17,931 nt of DNA from DASYQV01 sp036005125 (GTDB lineage Bacteria; Acidobacteriota; Vicinamibacteria; Vicinamibacterales; UBA2999), in assembly GCA_036005125.1 (NCBI GenBank), contig DASYQV010000131.1, positions 1-17,931 of the forward strand, in the 5' to 3' direction. Every line of letters begins with the position of its first letter. The first letter of the stretch is position 1. The notes under the pieces were generated by a model, which did no database searches, was not told the DNA's origin, and saw nothing but the letters and a program-made list of their open reading frames with translations. The translations under genes were made by a program, and so were the position numbers. Shown piece after piece: positions 7,191 through 14,528 of this stretch.

Positions 7191-7276
7191 GTACGTAGGC
7201 CGCATCTTTAGATGCGGCGCCGAGCCCGGTCTAGAGATGCGGCGCCGAGCCCGGTCTAGAGACCGGGCCTACGTAC
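7191..7276. repeat. Nested palindrome with 25-bp tandem duplication between convergent genes
   Basis: Outer arms GTACGTAGGCC (7191-7201) and GGCCTACGTAC (7266-7276) are perfect complements. Inside, GCCGCATC (7199-7206) pairs with GATGCGGC (7211-7218) around TTTA, and GCCCGGTC (7249-7256) pairs with GACCGGGC (7261-7268) around TAGA. A 25-nt unit at 7211-7235 is repeated exactly at 7236-7260. It lies 4 nt after the hydrolase stop and 2 nt before the aminotransferase stop, so it could end transcription on both strands. The form resembles dispersed REP-like elements. Confidence 0.75.
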
Positions 7277-7278
7277 TT

Positions 7279-8607
7279 TCACTTAACGGCGCGATCCGTA
7301 ATCTCGAGACCGCGATCGATAATCGCGAACGCCTCGCGCATCTCGGCCTCGGTGATACAGAGCGGCGGGTTCGTATAGAACGCGTTCCAACGCACTATCG
7401 TGTAGAGCCCTTCCTCACGGAAGAACCTGCCGAGCGCCTGCATCTCGGGTGAGGTGCCGTTGAAAGGCGCCATCGCCTCGCGCGTCTTCGGATTCCGAAC
7501 CAGCTCGACGATCCCGAACAGACCAATGCTGCGAGTGGCGCCAACCGACGGATGACGAGCCTGCAGGTCGGCGTGCAGGTCCGCCATCAGCCGTCCCATG
7601 CGGCGGGCGTTCTCGATCAGCTTGTCCTCCTCGTAGACCGCGAGCGTCGCCAGCGCCGCGGCGCAGGCGAGCGGGTGGCTGCCGTAGGTGAGCCCGCCGT
7701 AAAAGACATTCTTCTCGAAGTGGGCCGCGACGGGTCGCCGCATGCCGACTGCGCCGAGCTGCACGTAGGCGCTCGTGAGACCCTTGGCCATCGTCAGCAG
7801 GTCCGGCACCACGTTCCAGTGGTTGATCGCGAACCATTCGCCGGTGCGACCGAATCCCGACATCACTTCGTCGGCAATGAACAGGATCCCATGCTTGTCG
7901 CAGATCTTCCGGATGCCCTGCAGGTACCCGTCCGGCGGCACGAGGATCCCGTTGGTGCCGGTCACGGTTTCGAGGATGAACGCTGCGATCGTGTGCGGTC
8001 CCTCGAGCTGGATGACCTCCTCGACATGCGTAAGGGCCTGCTCCGCCGTGTCCCAGCCGCGCTCGATGCCGTGATAGGGATCCATCACGCGAACGACACC
8101 GGGAATGCCCGGCTCGGCGCCCCAGCGCCGCGGGTCGCCTGTCAGCGTGAGGCTGCCCGCGGTGCCCCCATGGTACGAGCGATAGCGCGCGATGATCTTG
8201 TGGCGTCCGGTGACGAGACGCGCGATCCGGATGGCGTTCTCGGTCGCCTCCGCGCCTGCATTGGTGAAGAAGAAGGTGTCGATGTCGCCTGGCGAGATCT
8301 CGGCGAGCTTGACGCCAAGCCGCGCGCGCGCCTCGGTCGCCATGGACGGACCCGCGTAGGCCAGCGTGGAGGCCTGGTCGACGATCGCGCGGATGACGCG
8401 CTCGTCCCCATGGCCGATATTGACGCACATCAACTGGCTGTTGAAGTCGATGAACCGTTTGCCCTCGGGGGTCCAGAAGTAGATACCTTTCGCGCGCGCG
8501 ATTGGAATCGGGTCCACGGCGGCCTGCGCCGACCATTCGAAAATGGTGTGGCGTCGGCAGAGCTCGACGATCTCTTTGCCCGTGAGGGTCGTAGCAGTGA
8601 GCGACAT
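7279..8607 (-). CDS. Class III PLP-dependent aminotransferase (omega/beta-amino acid type)
   Basis: A 442-aa fold-type I aminotransferase. Visible are FNSQLMCVNIGHGDERV, the PLP phosphate site TNAGAEATENAIRIAR (about 115-130), RYRSYHGGTAGSLTLTG, IADEVMSGFGRTGEWF (Asp246 holding the PLP ring nitrogen) and MAKGLTSAYVQLGAV with Schiff-base Lys275. The N-terminal FEWSAQ block recalls beta-alanine- or taurine-pyruvate transaminases rather than ornithine enzymes, but the donor cannot be settled by eye. ATG 8607 (protein begins SLTATTLTGKE) is preferred over ATG 8625, as AGGG lies just upstream. It is divergent from the deacylase-semialdehyde dehydrogenase pair. A semialdehyde made here from a beta-amino acid would be the substrate of that dehydrogenase, which supports an omega/beta-amino acid role. 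Confidence 0.88.
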   Translation of the reverse strand: MSLTATTLTGKEIVELCRRHTIFEWSAQAAVDPIPIARAKGIYFWTPEGKRFIDFNSQLMCVNIGHGDERVIRAIVDQASTLAYAGPSMATEARARLGVKLAEISPGDIDTFFFTNAGAEATENAIRIARLVTGRHKIIARYRSYHGGTAGSLTLTGDPRRWGAEPGIPGVVRVMDPYHGIERGWDTAEQALTHVEEVIQLEGPHTIAAFILETVTGTNGILVPPDGYLQGIRKICDKHGILFIADEVMSGFGRTGEWFAINHWNVVPDLLTMAKGLTSAYVQLGAVGMRRPVAAHFEKNVFYGGLTYGSHPLACAAALATLAVYEEDKLIENARRMGRLMADLHADLQARHPSVGATRSIGLFGIVELVRNPKTREAMAPFNGTSPEMQALGRFFREEGLYTIVRWNAFYTNPPLCITEAEMREAFAIIDRGLEITDRAVK

Positions 8608-8652
8608 GACCCTAGTCTGCACCATGTCAGGCCGGCGCGCGAGGTCGGATCT

Positions 8653-8681
8653 TTGACAAGCTTACAGCTTTACAGTAATTA
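8653..8681 (+). promoter_or_regulatory. Candidate promoter for the M20-mmsA transcription unit
   Basis: A perfect -35 TTGACA lies at 8653-8658, followed after 17 nt by TAATTA (8676-8681), a weak -10. The predicted transcription start would fall at about 8688-8690, on or next to the ATG at 8690, and no Shine-Dalgarno sequence precedes that ATG. This raises the possibility of a leaderless transcript. The spacer contains a near-repeat, CTTACAG then CTTTACAG. Confidence 0.35.
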
Positions 8682-8689
8682 CGACGGTC

Positions 8690-9967
8690 ATGCCACCCGC
8701 CCCGCGGACGGTCGACCAGGTGCTCTCGGCCGTCGAAGATGCGACCGACGAAATCGTCGACTTCACGTCCGCGCTCATTCGCGTCCCTACCCTCAATCCT
8801 CCCGGCGAGGCGTACGAGGACTGCGCGCGGTTGATCGGCGGCACGCTGGCGCGTTGCGGGTTCGAGGTGGACTACATGGCCGCCGAAGGTCGACCCGAGC
8901 ACACGCGCGCGCATCCGCGCATCAACGTCGTGGGATTCCGGCGCGGTCGATCCGATCGTCCGGCAGTACACGTCAACGGCCATCTGGATGTGGTTCCCGC
9001 GGGGGCCGGATGGACGGTCGACCCGTTCGGCGGCGTCGTGCGCGATGGACGAATCTACGGTCGAGGCGCCTGCGATATGAAGGCCGGCATTGCGGCGGCC
9101 GTCTACGCGGCCGAAGCCATCCGTCGCGCGGGCGTCGACCTGGCCGGCAGCGTCGAGGTGAGCGGCACGGTTGACGAGGAGAGTGGCGGCTTCGCGGGCG
9201 TCGCGTGGTTGGCCGAGCGGCGCCGCCTGAGCGCCGATCGAATCGACCACGTGATCATCCCCGAGCCGTTGAACGTGGACCGCATCTGCCTGGGACACCG
9301 CGGCGTGTACTGGTTCGAGGTAGAGACCAAGGGCCGGATCGGCCACGGCAGCATGCCGTTTCTCGGCGTCAGCGCCATCGAGCACATGGGCCTCATCCTC
9401 GACCGTATCCGAAGAGAGCTCGTGCCCGCTCTCGCCGCGAGGACGACCGCGATGCCCGTTGTGCCCGATGCCGCCCGTCATGCGACGATCAATATCAACG
9501 CCATCATGGGAGGTCAGCCGGTCGACGGCCTTCAGACGCCGTGCGTGGCCGACCGGTGTCGCGCCGTTTTCGATCGGCGTTTCCTGCTCGAGGAAGGCTT
9601 CGATGCGACGAAGGCGGAGATTCAGGCGCTGCTCGAGCGGACGGCGCGCGAGACACCCGGGCTCAATTACCAGTTGCGCGATCTGATGATCGTGCATCCG
9701 GTGAGCACAGCCGAGGATTCGCCGCTCGTCCGCTCGCTGGATCGCAGCGTGAAACGGGTGCTGGGCCGCCACGCCACGCACGTGGCCAGTCCGGGCACCT
9801 ATGATCACAAGCACGTCGACCGCATCGGCGGCATTCGGAACTGCGTCGCCTACGGCCCCGGAATTCTCGACCTCGCGCACCAGCCGGATGAATGGTGCGG
9901 CGTGGACGATCTGGTCAACGCCACGAAGGTGCTGGCGCTCTCGATTCTCGATCTGACAGGGACGTAA
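8690..9967 (+). CDS. M20 family ArgE/DapE-type zinc deacylase
   Basis: A 425-aa di-zinc amidohydrolase. Metal and catalytic residues are all in place: His98 and Asp100 in VNGHLDVVPAG, Asp129 in GRGACDMKAG, the general base pair Glu163-Glu164 in TVDEESGG, Glu192 in IIPEP, His219 in GRIGHGSMPF (lid domain), and His397 in LAHQPDEW. The family removes acetyl, succinyl or other acyl groups from amino acids (ArgE, DapE) or cleaves dipeptides; which applies here cannot be told. It has no signal peptide, so it is cytoplasmic. It ends 1 nt before the semialdehyde dehydrogenase start and is divergent from an aminotransferase, so it more likely feeds a catabolic route by freeing an amino acid than serves lysine or arginine synthesis. 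The ATG at 8690 has no Shine-Dalgarno sequence. Confidence 0.86.
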   Translation: MPPAPRTVDQVLSAVEDATDEIVDFTSALIRVPTLNPPGEAYEDCARLIGGTLARCGFEVDYMAAEGRPEHTRAHPRINVVGFRRGRSDRPAVHVNGHLDVVPAGAGWTVDPFGGVVRDGRIYGRGACDMKAGIAAAVYAAEAIRRAGVDLAGSVEVSGTVDEESGGFAGVAWLAERRRLSADRIDHVIIPEPLNVDRICLGHRGVYWFEVETKGRIGHGSMPFLGVSAIEHMGLILDRIRRELVPALAARTTAMPVVPDAARHATININAIMGGQPVDGLQTPCVADRCRAVFDRRFLLEEGFDATKAEIQALLERTARETPGLNYQLRDLMIVHPVSTAEDSPLVRSLDRSVKRVLGRHATHVASPGTYDHKHVDRIGGIRNCVAYGPGILDLAHQPDEWCGVDDLVNATKVLALSILDLTGT

Positions 9968-9968
9968 C

Positions 9969-11456
9969 ATGACTACTGCAGCCTACACAGACGTGCTCGC
10001 CAACTACATCGGCGGACGGTGGCAGACACCCGGCGGCCGCGACACGCTCGAGGTCCGCAATCCGGCAACGGGCGAGACGCTTGCGCGCGTTCCGCTCTCC
10101 GCCTCCGACGAGGTGCATCGCGCGGTTACAGCCGCGTCGCAGGCGTCTGAGGGGTGGCGGAGGACACCGCCCACCGAGCGGATTCAGTACTTGTTCCGCA
10201 TGAAGCAACTGCTCGAGGAAGAGTTCGACGACATCGCGCGAACCATCACCATGGAGTGCGGCAAGACGATTGGGGAGGCGCGCGGCGAGCTGCGTCGAGG
10301 CGTCGAGAACGTCGAGGTCGCCGCGGGTATTCCTTCCCTGGCGATGGGCTACAACGTCGAGGACATTGCCAGCGGCATCGACGAGATCATGCTCCGGCAG
10401 CCGCTCGGTGTGGTCGCGGCGATCACGCCGTTCAACTTTCCGGGAATGATTCCGCTCTGGTTCCTGCCGTACGCGGTGGCGTGCGGCAACTGTTTCATTC
10501 TCAAGCCCTCGGAACGCGTGCCGCTGACGATGCAGAAGGTATTCGCGCTGATCGACCGCCTGGGCCTGCCGCCCGGAGTGGTGGGGCTCGTGAATGGCGG
10601 AAAGGAAACTGTTGACGCGCTGCTCGACCATCCCGACGTGCGGGCGATCTCGTTCGTGGGCTCGTCGCCGGTGGCACGCTACATCTACGAGCGCGCGGCA
10701 AGGGCTGGCAAGCGCGTGCAGTGCCAGGGAGGCGCGAAGAACCCGATTGTGGTGATGCCCGATGCCGACCCAGACATGACGGTCAAGCTCGTCATGGACT
10801 CGGCGTTCGGATGCGCGGGCCAGCGCTGTCTCGCCGCGTCCGTGGCGGTGCCGGTGGGAAATGCGCGCGAGACGTTCACGCCGCGCCTCCTCGAGGCGGC
10901 TGCCGCGCGGCGGGTTGGTTATGGGCTCGAGCCGGACGTCGAAATGGGACCCGTCATCACGCCCGAAAGCCGCGAGCGGATCGAGCGCCTGGTGGATCGA
11001 GGACCTGCCGAGGGTGCCACGGTGCTCCTGGACGGTCGCGGCGCGCACGTCAAGGGGTTCGAGCGCGGCAACTTCATCCGGCCGACCGTGCTCGAGATCG
11101 CGCAGCCTGCAGGCGAGCTGTCGCGGACGGAAATCTTCGGCCCGGTGCTGAGCCTCGTCAATGCCGCAACGCTGGACGATGCGATTGCGGCGGTGAACGC
11201 ATCGGCGTTCGGCAACATGGCGTGCATCTTCACGACGAGCGGCGCCACCGCGCGAAAGTTCCGCTACGAGGTCCGCGCGGGCAACATCGGCGTGAACATC
11301 GGCGTCGCCGCGCCGATGGCATTCTTTCCCTTCTCCGGATGGAAGGGCAGCTTCTTCGGCGACCTCCACGCGCAGGGACGCGACGCGGTCGAGTTCTACA
11401 CTGACAAGAAGATTGTCGTGGAACGGTGGCCGAAGGAGTGGTCGAGGCAGTTCTGA
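9969..11456 (+). CDS. mmsA: CoA-acylating (methyl)malonate-semialdehyde dehydrogenase
   Basis: A 495-aa aldehyde dehydrogenase superfamily member. It has TPFNFPGM (153-160), a FVGSSPVARYIY nucleotide-binding block (229-240) and catalytic Cys287 in GCAGQRCLA. The usual general-base motif ELGGK is replaced by CQGGAKN, as expected for MmsA/IolA enzymes, which hand the acyl group to CoA instead of water. The C-terminal PMAFFPFSGWKGSFFGDLH with FYTDKK closely follows Bacillus IolA. The reaction is methylmalonate semialdehyde to propionyl-CoA, or malonate semialdehyde to acetyl-CoA, with NAD+ and CO2 release. The start follows the deacylase stop by 1 nt and has AGGGA 6 nt upstream, so translation is probably coupled. 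Use in beta-alanine or beta-aminoisobutyrate breakdown is inferred from the divergent aminotransferase. Confidence 0.93.
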   Translation: MTTAAYTDVLANYIGGRWQTPGGRDTLEVRNPATGETLARVPLSASDEVHRAVTAASQASEGWRRTPPTERIQYLFRMKQLLEEEFDDIARTITMECGKTIGEARGELRRGVENVEVAAGIPSLAMGYNVEDIASGIDEIMLRQPLGVVAAITPFNFPGMIPLWFLPYAVACGNCFILKPSERVPLTMQKVFALIDRLGLPPGVVGLVNGGKETVDALLDHPDVRAISFVGSSPVARYIYERAARAGKRVQCQGGAKNPIVVMPDADPDMTVKLVMDSAFGCAGQRCLAASVAVPVGNARETFTPRLLEAAAARRVGYGLEPDVEMGPVITPESRERIERLVDRGPAEGATVLLDGRGAHVKGFERGNFIRPTVLEIAQPAGELSRTEIFGPVLSLVNAATLDDAIAAVNASAFGNMACIFTTSGATARKFRYEVRAGNIGVNIGVAAPMAFFPFSGWKGSFFGDLHAQGRDAVEFYTDKKIVVERWPKEWSRQF

Positions 11457-11457
11457 G

Positions 11458-11558
11458 CAGGCTTCAGGCTTCGGGCTGCGGGCTTCGGTCCTGAATCAAC
11501 TGAACCAGCGTCCAACGGTTCACCAGAATCAGGGCCGGAGCCCGAAGTCTGAAGCCTG
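11458..11558. repeat. Long hairpin with heptad-repeat arms (GGCTTC type)
   Basis: The arms 11458-11477 and 11539-11558 are complementary at 19 of 20 positions, and the left arm continues as imperfect heptads AGGCTTC, GGGCTGC, GGGCTTC. Further in, TCCTGA and TCAGGG-type segments can pair imperfectly, and the apex has TGAACC with GGTTCA. The element begins 1 nt after the mmsA stop. It would form a single long RNA hairpin between mmsA and the P1 peptidase gene and may separate their expression. Confidence 0.65.
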
Positions 11559-11595
11559 TAGCCGGCTCGGATGTTTCGGAGCCACTGACGTGATC

Positions 11596-12849
11596 ATGAA
11601 CAAGATGTCCGCGACCGCCTGTGCCGGCCTGCTGGCGGTTGCTGCGGTGCGGCTCGAGGCGCAGGCCCCGGGGTCCCCAACGCGCGTTTTCGAGCGCGTT
11701 GGGGTGGAGGCTCCGGGGTCCCCACCGCGCGTTTCCCCTGTCGCGGTCGCTCGCGACCGCGACTCAGCCAGCACTGGTTTCGCGGTCCGCCAACGGCCGA
11801 CCGCCGGGGTGGAGGCCGTGCGTTCCAAGGGGTTGACCGAGGTGCAGGGCATCAAGGTTGGTCATCACACGCTGACCGAACGGCCCACTGGCTGCACAGT
11901 AATCCTCGTGGAGGGAGACGGCGCTGTCGGTGGCGTCTCACAGCGAGGCGGCGCGCCCGGCACGCGCGAAACCGATCTCCTCAATCCGCTCAACCTGGTC
12001 GACAAGGTCAACGCCGTCGTGCTCTCGGGCGGAAGCGCGTACGGCCTTGACGCGGCGCAGGGTGTGATGCGTTACCTCGAGGAGCGCAATATCGGCTACA
12101 AGGTGGCGGCCGGCGTCGTGCCGATCGTGCCCGCGGCAATTCTGATGGACCTTGGCTTCGGCGGCGGCGCCAAGGTGCGGCCCACGGCGGAATGCGGCTA
12201 CAAAGCTGCGGGCGTCGCAAGCAACGGGCCGGTCGTTGAAGGCAATGTCGGCGCGGGAGCGGGCGCCACCGTCGGCAAGATGGGCGGGTTCATCGAGCAT
12301 GCGGGATATCCCGGAGGGCGCGGGCTGCCGATGAAGGCAGGCATAGGCTCGGCAGCTATCAGCCTGTCGAGCGGCCTCGTCGTGGGCGCCATCGTGGCGG
12401 TCAACGCGGTTGGCGACATCATCGATCCGCAGACCGGACGAGTGGTCGCGGGCGTTCGCACGCCGGATGGCAAAGGGCTGGCCGATGTGCGCCAGTTGCT
12501 GCGTGCGGGTGGTCTCGGTACGCCGCAGCCGCGGCCGGGCGAGAACACCACCATCGGCGTCGTCGCCACGAACGCAAAGCTCACGAAGGCCGATGCCAAC
12601 CGCATGGCGTTGATGGCCGACGATGGCCTGGCGCGCGCCATCAATCCTTCGCACACGGTGGGTGATGGTGACACCGTGTTTGCGCTTGCCACCGGCACAT
12701 GGAACGGTAACGCGAATCTGACCCTGATTGGAGCGCTCGCCGCCGATGCGATGGCGGAGGCGATCGTGCGCGCCGCCACGCAGGCGCAGAGCTCATCAGG
12801 TCTGCCGTCTGCACGCGATCTGGGCACCGTCCCTGCGCGGCTGAGGTAG
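11596..12849 (+). CDS. Exported P1/S58 family peptidase (DmpA/BapA-like), with in-frame repeat insertion
   Basis: A 417-aa Ntn-fold hydrolase. A signal peptide (NKMSATACAGLLAVAAV, likely cut near LEA-Q) sends it to the periplasm. The DmpA-like domain starts at about residue 79 with LTEVQGIKVGHHTLTE, then RETDLLNP, LSGGSAYGLDAAQGV and the self-cleavage region GENTTIGVVATNA. Self-processing before Thr318 (Asn317-Thr318) would free a C-terminal chain of about 100 aa with the N-terminal nucleophile; well-studied members use Ser here. The family removes N-terminal residues including D- and beta-amino acids. Residues about 24-73 are encoded by palindromic repeats (APGSP...GVE twice) and look like an inserted linker. 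A GTG at 11590, 8 nt after GGAG, is an alternative start with two more residues. Confidence 0.86.
   Translation: MNKMSATACAGLLAVAAVRLEAQAPGSPTRVFERVGVEAPGSPPRVSPVAVARDRDSASTGFAVRQRPTAGVEAVRSKGLTEVQGIKVGHHTLTERPTGCTVILVEGDGAVGGVSQRGGAPGTRETDLLNPLNLVDKVNAVVLSGGSAYGLDAAQGVMRYLEERNIGYKVAAGVVPIVPAAILMDLGFGGGAKVRPTAECGYKAAGVASNGPVVEGNVGAGAGATVGKMGGFIEHAGYPGGRGLPMKAGIGSAAISLSSGLVVGAIVAVNAVGDIIDPQTGRVVAGVRTPDGKGLADVRQLLRAGGLGTPQPRPGENTTIGVVATNAKLTKADANRMALMADDGLARAINPSHTVGDGDTVFALATGTWNGNANLTLIGALAADAMAEAIVRAATQAQSSSGLPSARDLGTVPARLR
11671..11815. repeat. Palindromic repeat cluster inside the P1 peptidase gene
   Basis: CCCCAACGCGC (11675-11685) and GCGCGTTGGGG (11694-11704) form a perfect 11-bp stem. 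A second unit begins with GGGGTCCCCACCGCGCG (11715-11731) and closes with GGGGTGGAGG (11806-11815), the same ten bases that follow the first stem (11701-11710). Within the second unit lie a perfect 11-bp palindrome (11740-11750 with 11753-11763) and a 6-bp one (11782-11787 with 11799-11804). The whole 145 nt stay open in the peptidase frame. The first stem matches the hairpin at 16832-16860. Confidence 0.75.
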
Positions 12850-12881
12850 GGTCAGACCGGGGTCAGACCGGGGTCTGACCC
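12849..12881. repeat. GGGTCAGACC palindromic repeat
   Basis: GGGTCAGACC occurs at 12849-12858 and 12860-12869, and its complement GGTCTGACCC at 12872-12881. Either left copy can pair with the single right copy, giving two alternative hairpins. The first G is the last base of the P1 peptidase stop codon. The word resembles REP-type palindromes in other bacteria; no transposase is nearby. Confidence 0.65.
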
Positions 12882-12931
12882 TGGTGATAGGTCGACTCAA
12901 GGTTGGCAGTTTTTTAAATCATGGCGCGACG

Positions 12932-14528
12932 ATGACGTCGCAACGACAAATGGGCCGGCGCACGTTCGTCCGACGGTCGCTTGCAGCCGGCGCGACCGCT
13001 CTGCTCGTACCGCAACGCAGCTGGGCCGGCCGGGCGCCGGCCATCGTCAGGGCCGAGGGCGCGCGACCACGTGTCCCGCAGGGCGTGGCCGCCGGCGACG
13101 TCGGCGCCGGCCGCGCCGTCATCTGGAGTCGCGGCGACCGCGCGGCCCGGATGTTCGTCGAGTACTCGACGACGGAGAGCTTCCGCGACGTCCGTCGCGC
13201 CACCGGTCCCGCGGCACTCGAATCGTCTGATTACACCGCACGCGTCGTCCTCGCCGACCTCGCTGACGGTCAACGCATCTTCTACCGCGTGATCTTCCAG
13301 GACCTCTCCGATCTGCGCGCGTGGAGTGAGCCGGTGACAGGCAGCTTTGCGACGCCGCCGTCTTCCGGCCGGCGTGACGTCACCCTCGCGTGGTCCGCCG
13401 ACACGGTTGGACAGGGCTGGGGAATCAATCCCGACTGGGGCGGGCTGCGCCTCTACGACATGATGCGACGCGCACAGCCCGACGTCTTCATTCACTGCGG
13501 CGACACGATCTACGCCGACCAGCCCCTCCAGACCGAGGTGACGCTCGACGGCGGTCGCACCTGGCGCAACGTGGTGACGCCTGCGAAAACAAAGGCCGCC
13601 GAAACGCTCGACGAGTTCCGGGGCAACTACCAGTACAACCTCCTCGACGAGCACATGCGCCGCTTCAACGCCGAGGTCGGACAAATCGTCCTCTGGGACG
13701 ACCACGAGGTGCGAGACAACTGGTACCCGACGCGCAACCTCGATGACGACGCCCGCTATCGCGCCGTCAAGAGCGCGGCACTGCTGGCGGCGCGCCCGCC
13801 AGGCGTTCTTCGAGTACAACCCGCTGCCGCTCCAGGCCGACGATCCGGAGCGCATTCACCGGACCGTCACCTACGGCGAGACGGTCGAAGTCTTCGCGCT
13901 CGATTTGCGGAGCTACCGCGGGCCGAATACGGTGAATCGACAAACGGTGCTGGACGACACCTCGGCGCTCCTCGGCTCCTCGCAGTTACAGTGGCTGAAG
14001 CGGCGACTCGTCTCGAGCCGCGCACGCTGGAAGGTGATCGCCAGCGATCTGCCGATTGGCCTCGTCGTACGCGACCCCCCGTCGTTTTACGAGGCATTCG
14101 CGAACGCCGACGATGGCGCCCCGCTCGGACGCGAGCTCGAAATTGCCGACCTTCTCCGCTTCATCCGGGATCGGCGCATTCCGAACGTCGTCTGGATCAC
14201 GGGTGACGTGCATTACTGCGCCGCACACCATTACGATCCGTCGCGCGCCCGGTTCACCGACTTTGATCCATTCTGGGAGTTCGTCGCCGGACCCCTCCAC
14301 GCGGGGACATTCCCGCCAAACGATCTCGACCGCACCTTCGGGCCCGAGGTGAAGTTCATCGGCGTCTCACGCGGCATGAAGCCCAACCGCCCGCCAAGCG
14401 ACGGGCTGCAGTTCTTCGGCACCATGCGGATCGACGCGAAGACGCAGGCGATGACGGTGGGCCTGCACGATCTCTCCGGACGCAAGCTGTTCAGCGTCGA
14501 GCTGGAACCAGCCAGGCCTAAGGCTTAG
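12932..14528 (+). pseudogene. phoD: PhoD-family alkaline phosphatase, Tat-exported, interrupted by a frameshift
   Basis: The gene is read in two frames: 12932 to about 13790 (some 286 codons) and about 13791 to 14528 (245 codons), together about 531 aa, the normal PhoD length. The first part starts with a Tat signal (MGRRTFVRRSLAAGATALL), then a PhoD N-terminal beta domain, and metal-site blocks FIHCGDTIYADQ and VLWDDHEVRDNWYP. The second part continues with QAFFEYNPLPLQ, VFALDLRSYRGP, WITGDVHYCAAHHY and FVAGPLHAGTFPPNDLD. PhoD enzymes are calcium/iron phosphodiesterases and monoesterases that recover phosphate outside the cell. As sequenced the first frame stops at 14206 after unrelated residues, so product is likely inactive. 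The codons on both sides are otherwise intact, so a recent mutation or a sequencing error is likely. A GTG at 12884 is an alternative start. The last codons and stop lie in a repeat. Confidence 0.82.
13783..13800 (+). other. Frameshift site in phoD
   Basis: The upstream frame reads LLAARPPG while homology demands LLAARARQAFFEY, which continues one base later from 13791. A loss of one GC from a GCGCGC run, or one extra G in GGCGGCG at 13786-13792, would explain it. The GC-dinucleotide tract is prone to slippage and to sequencing errors. Confidence 0.75.

Noticed and set aside
7552..9174. 540-codon plus-strand frame spanning the aminotransferase and M20 starts
   Set aside because: It crosses two genes on opposite strands, both of which have strong family motifs; no domain is visible in this frame.
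9915..11369. 484-codon open frame on the minus strand
   Set aside because: Antisense shadow of mmsA, which matches IolA/MmsA along its whole length.
11671..11815. CRISPR-like array
   Set aside because: The units are palindromic and irregular, with no constant repeat-spacer spacing, no cas genes, and they are translated in the P1 peptidase frame.
13743..14528. Independent second gene in the phoD region
   Set aside because: Its first 16 codons are unrelated residues out of frame with PhoD, and the rest directly continues the PhoD catalytic domain; it is the second half of a frameshifted gene.
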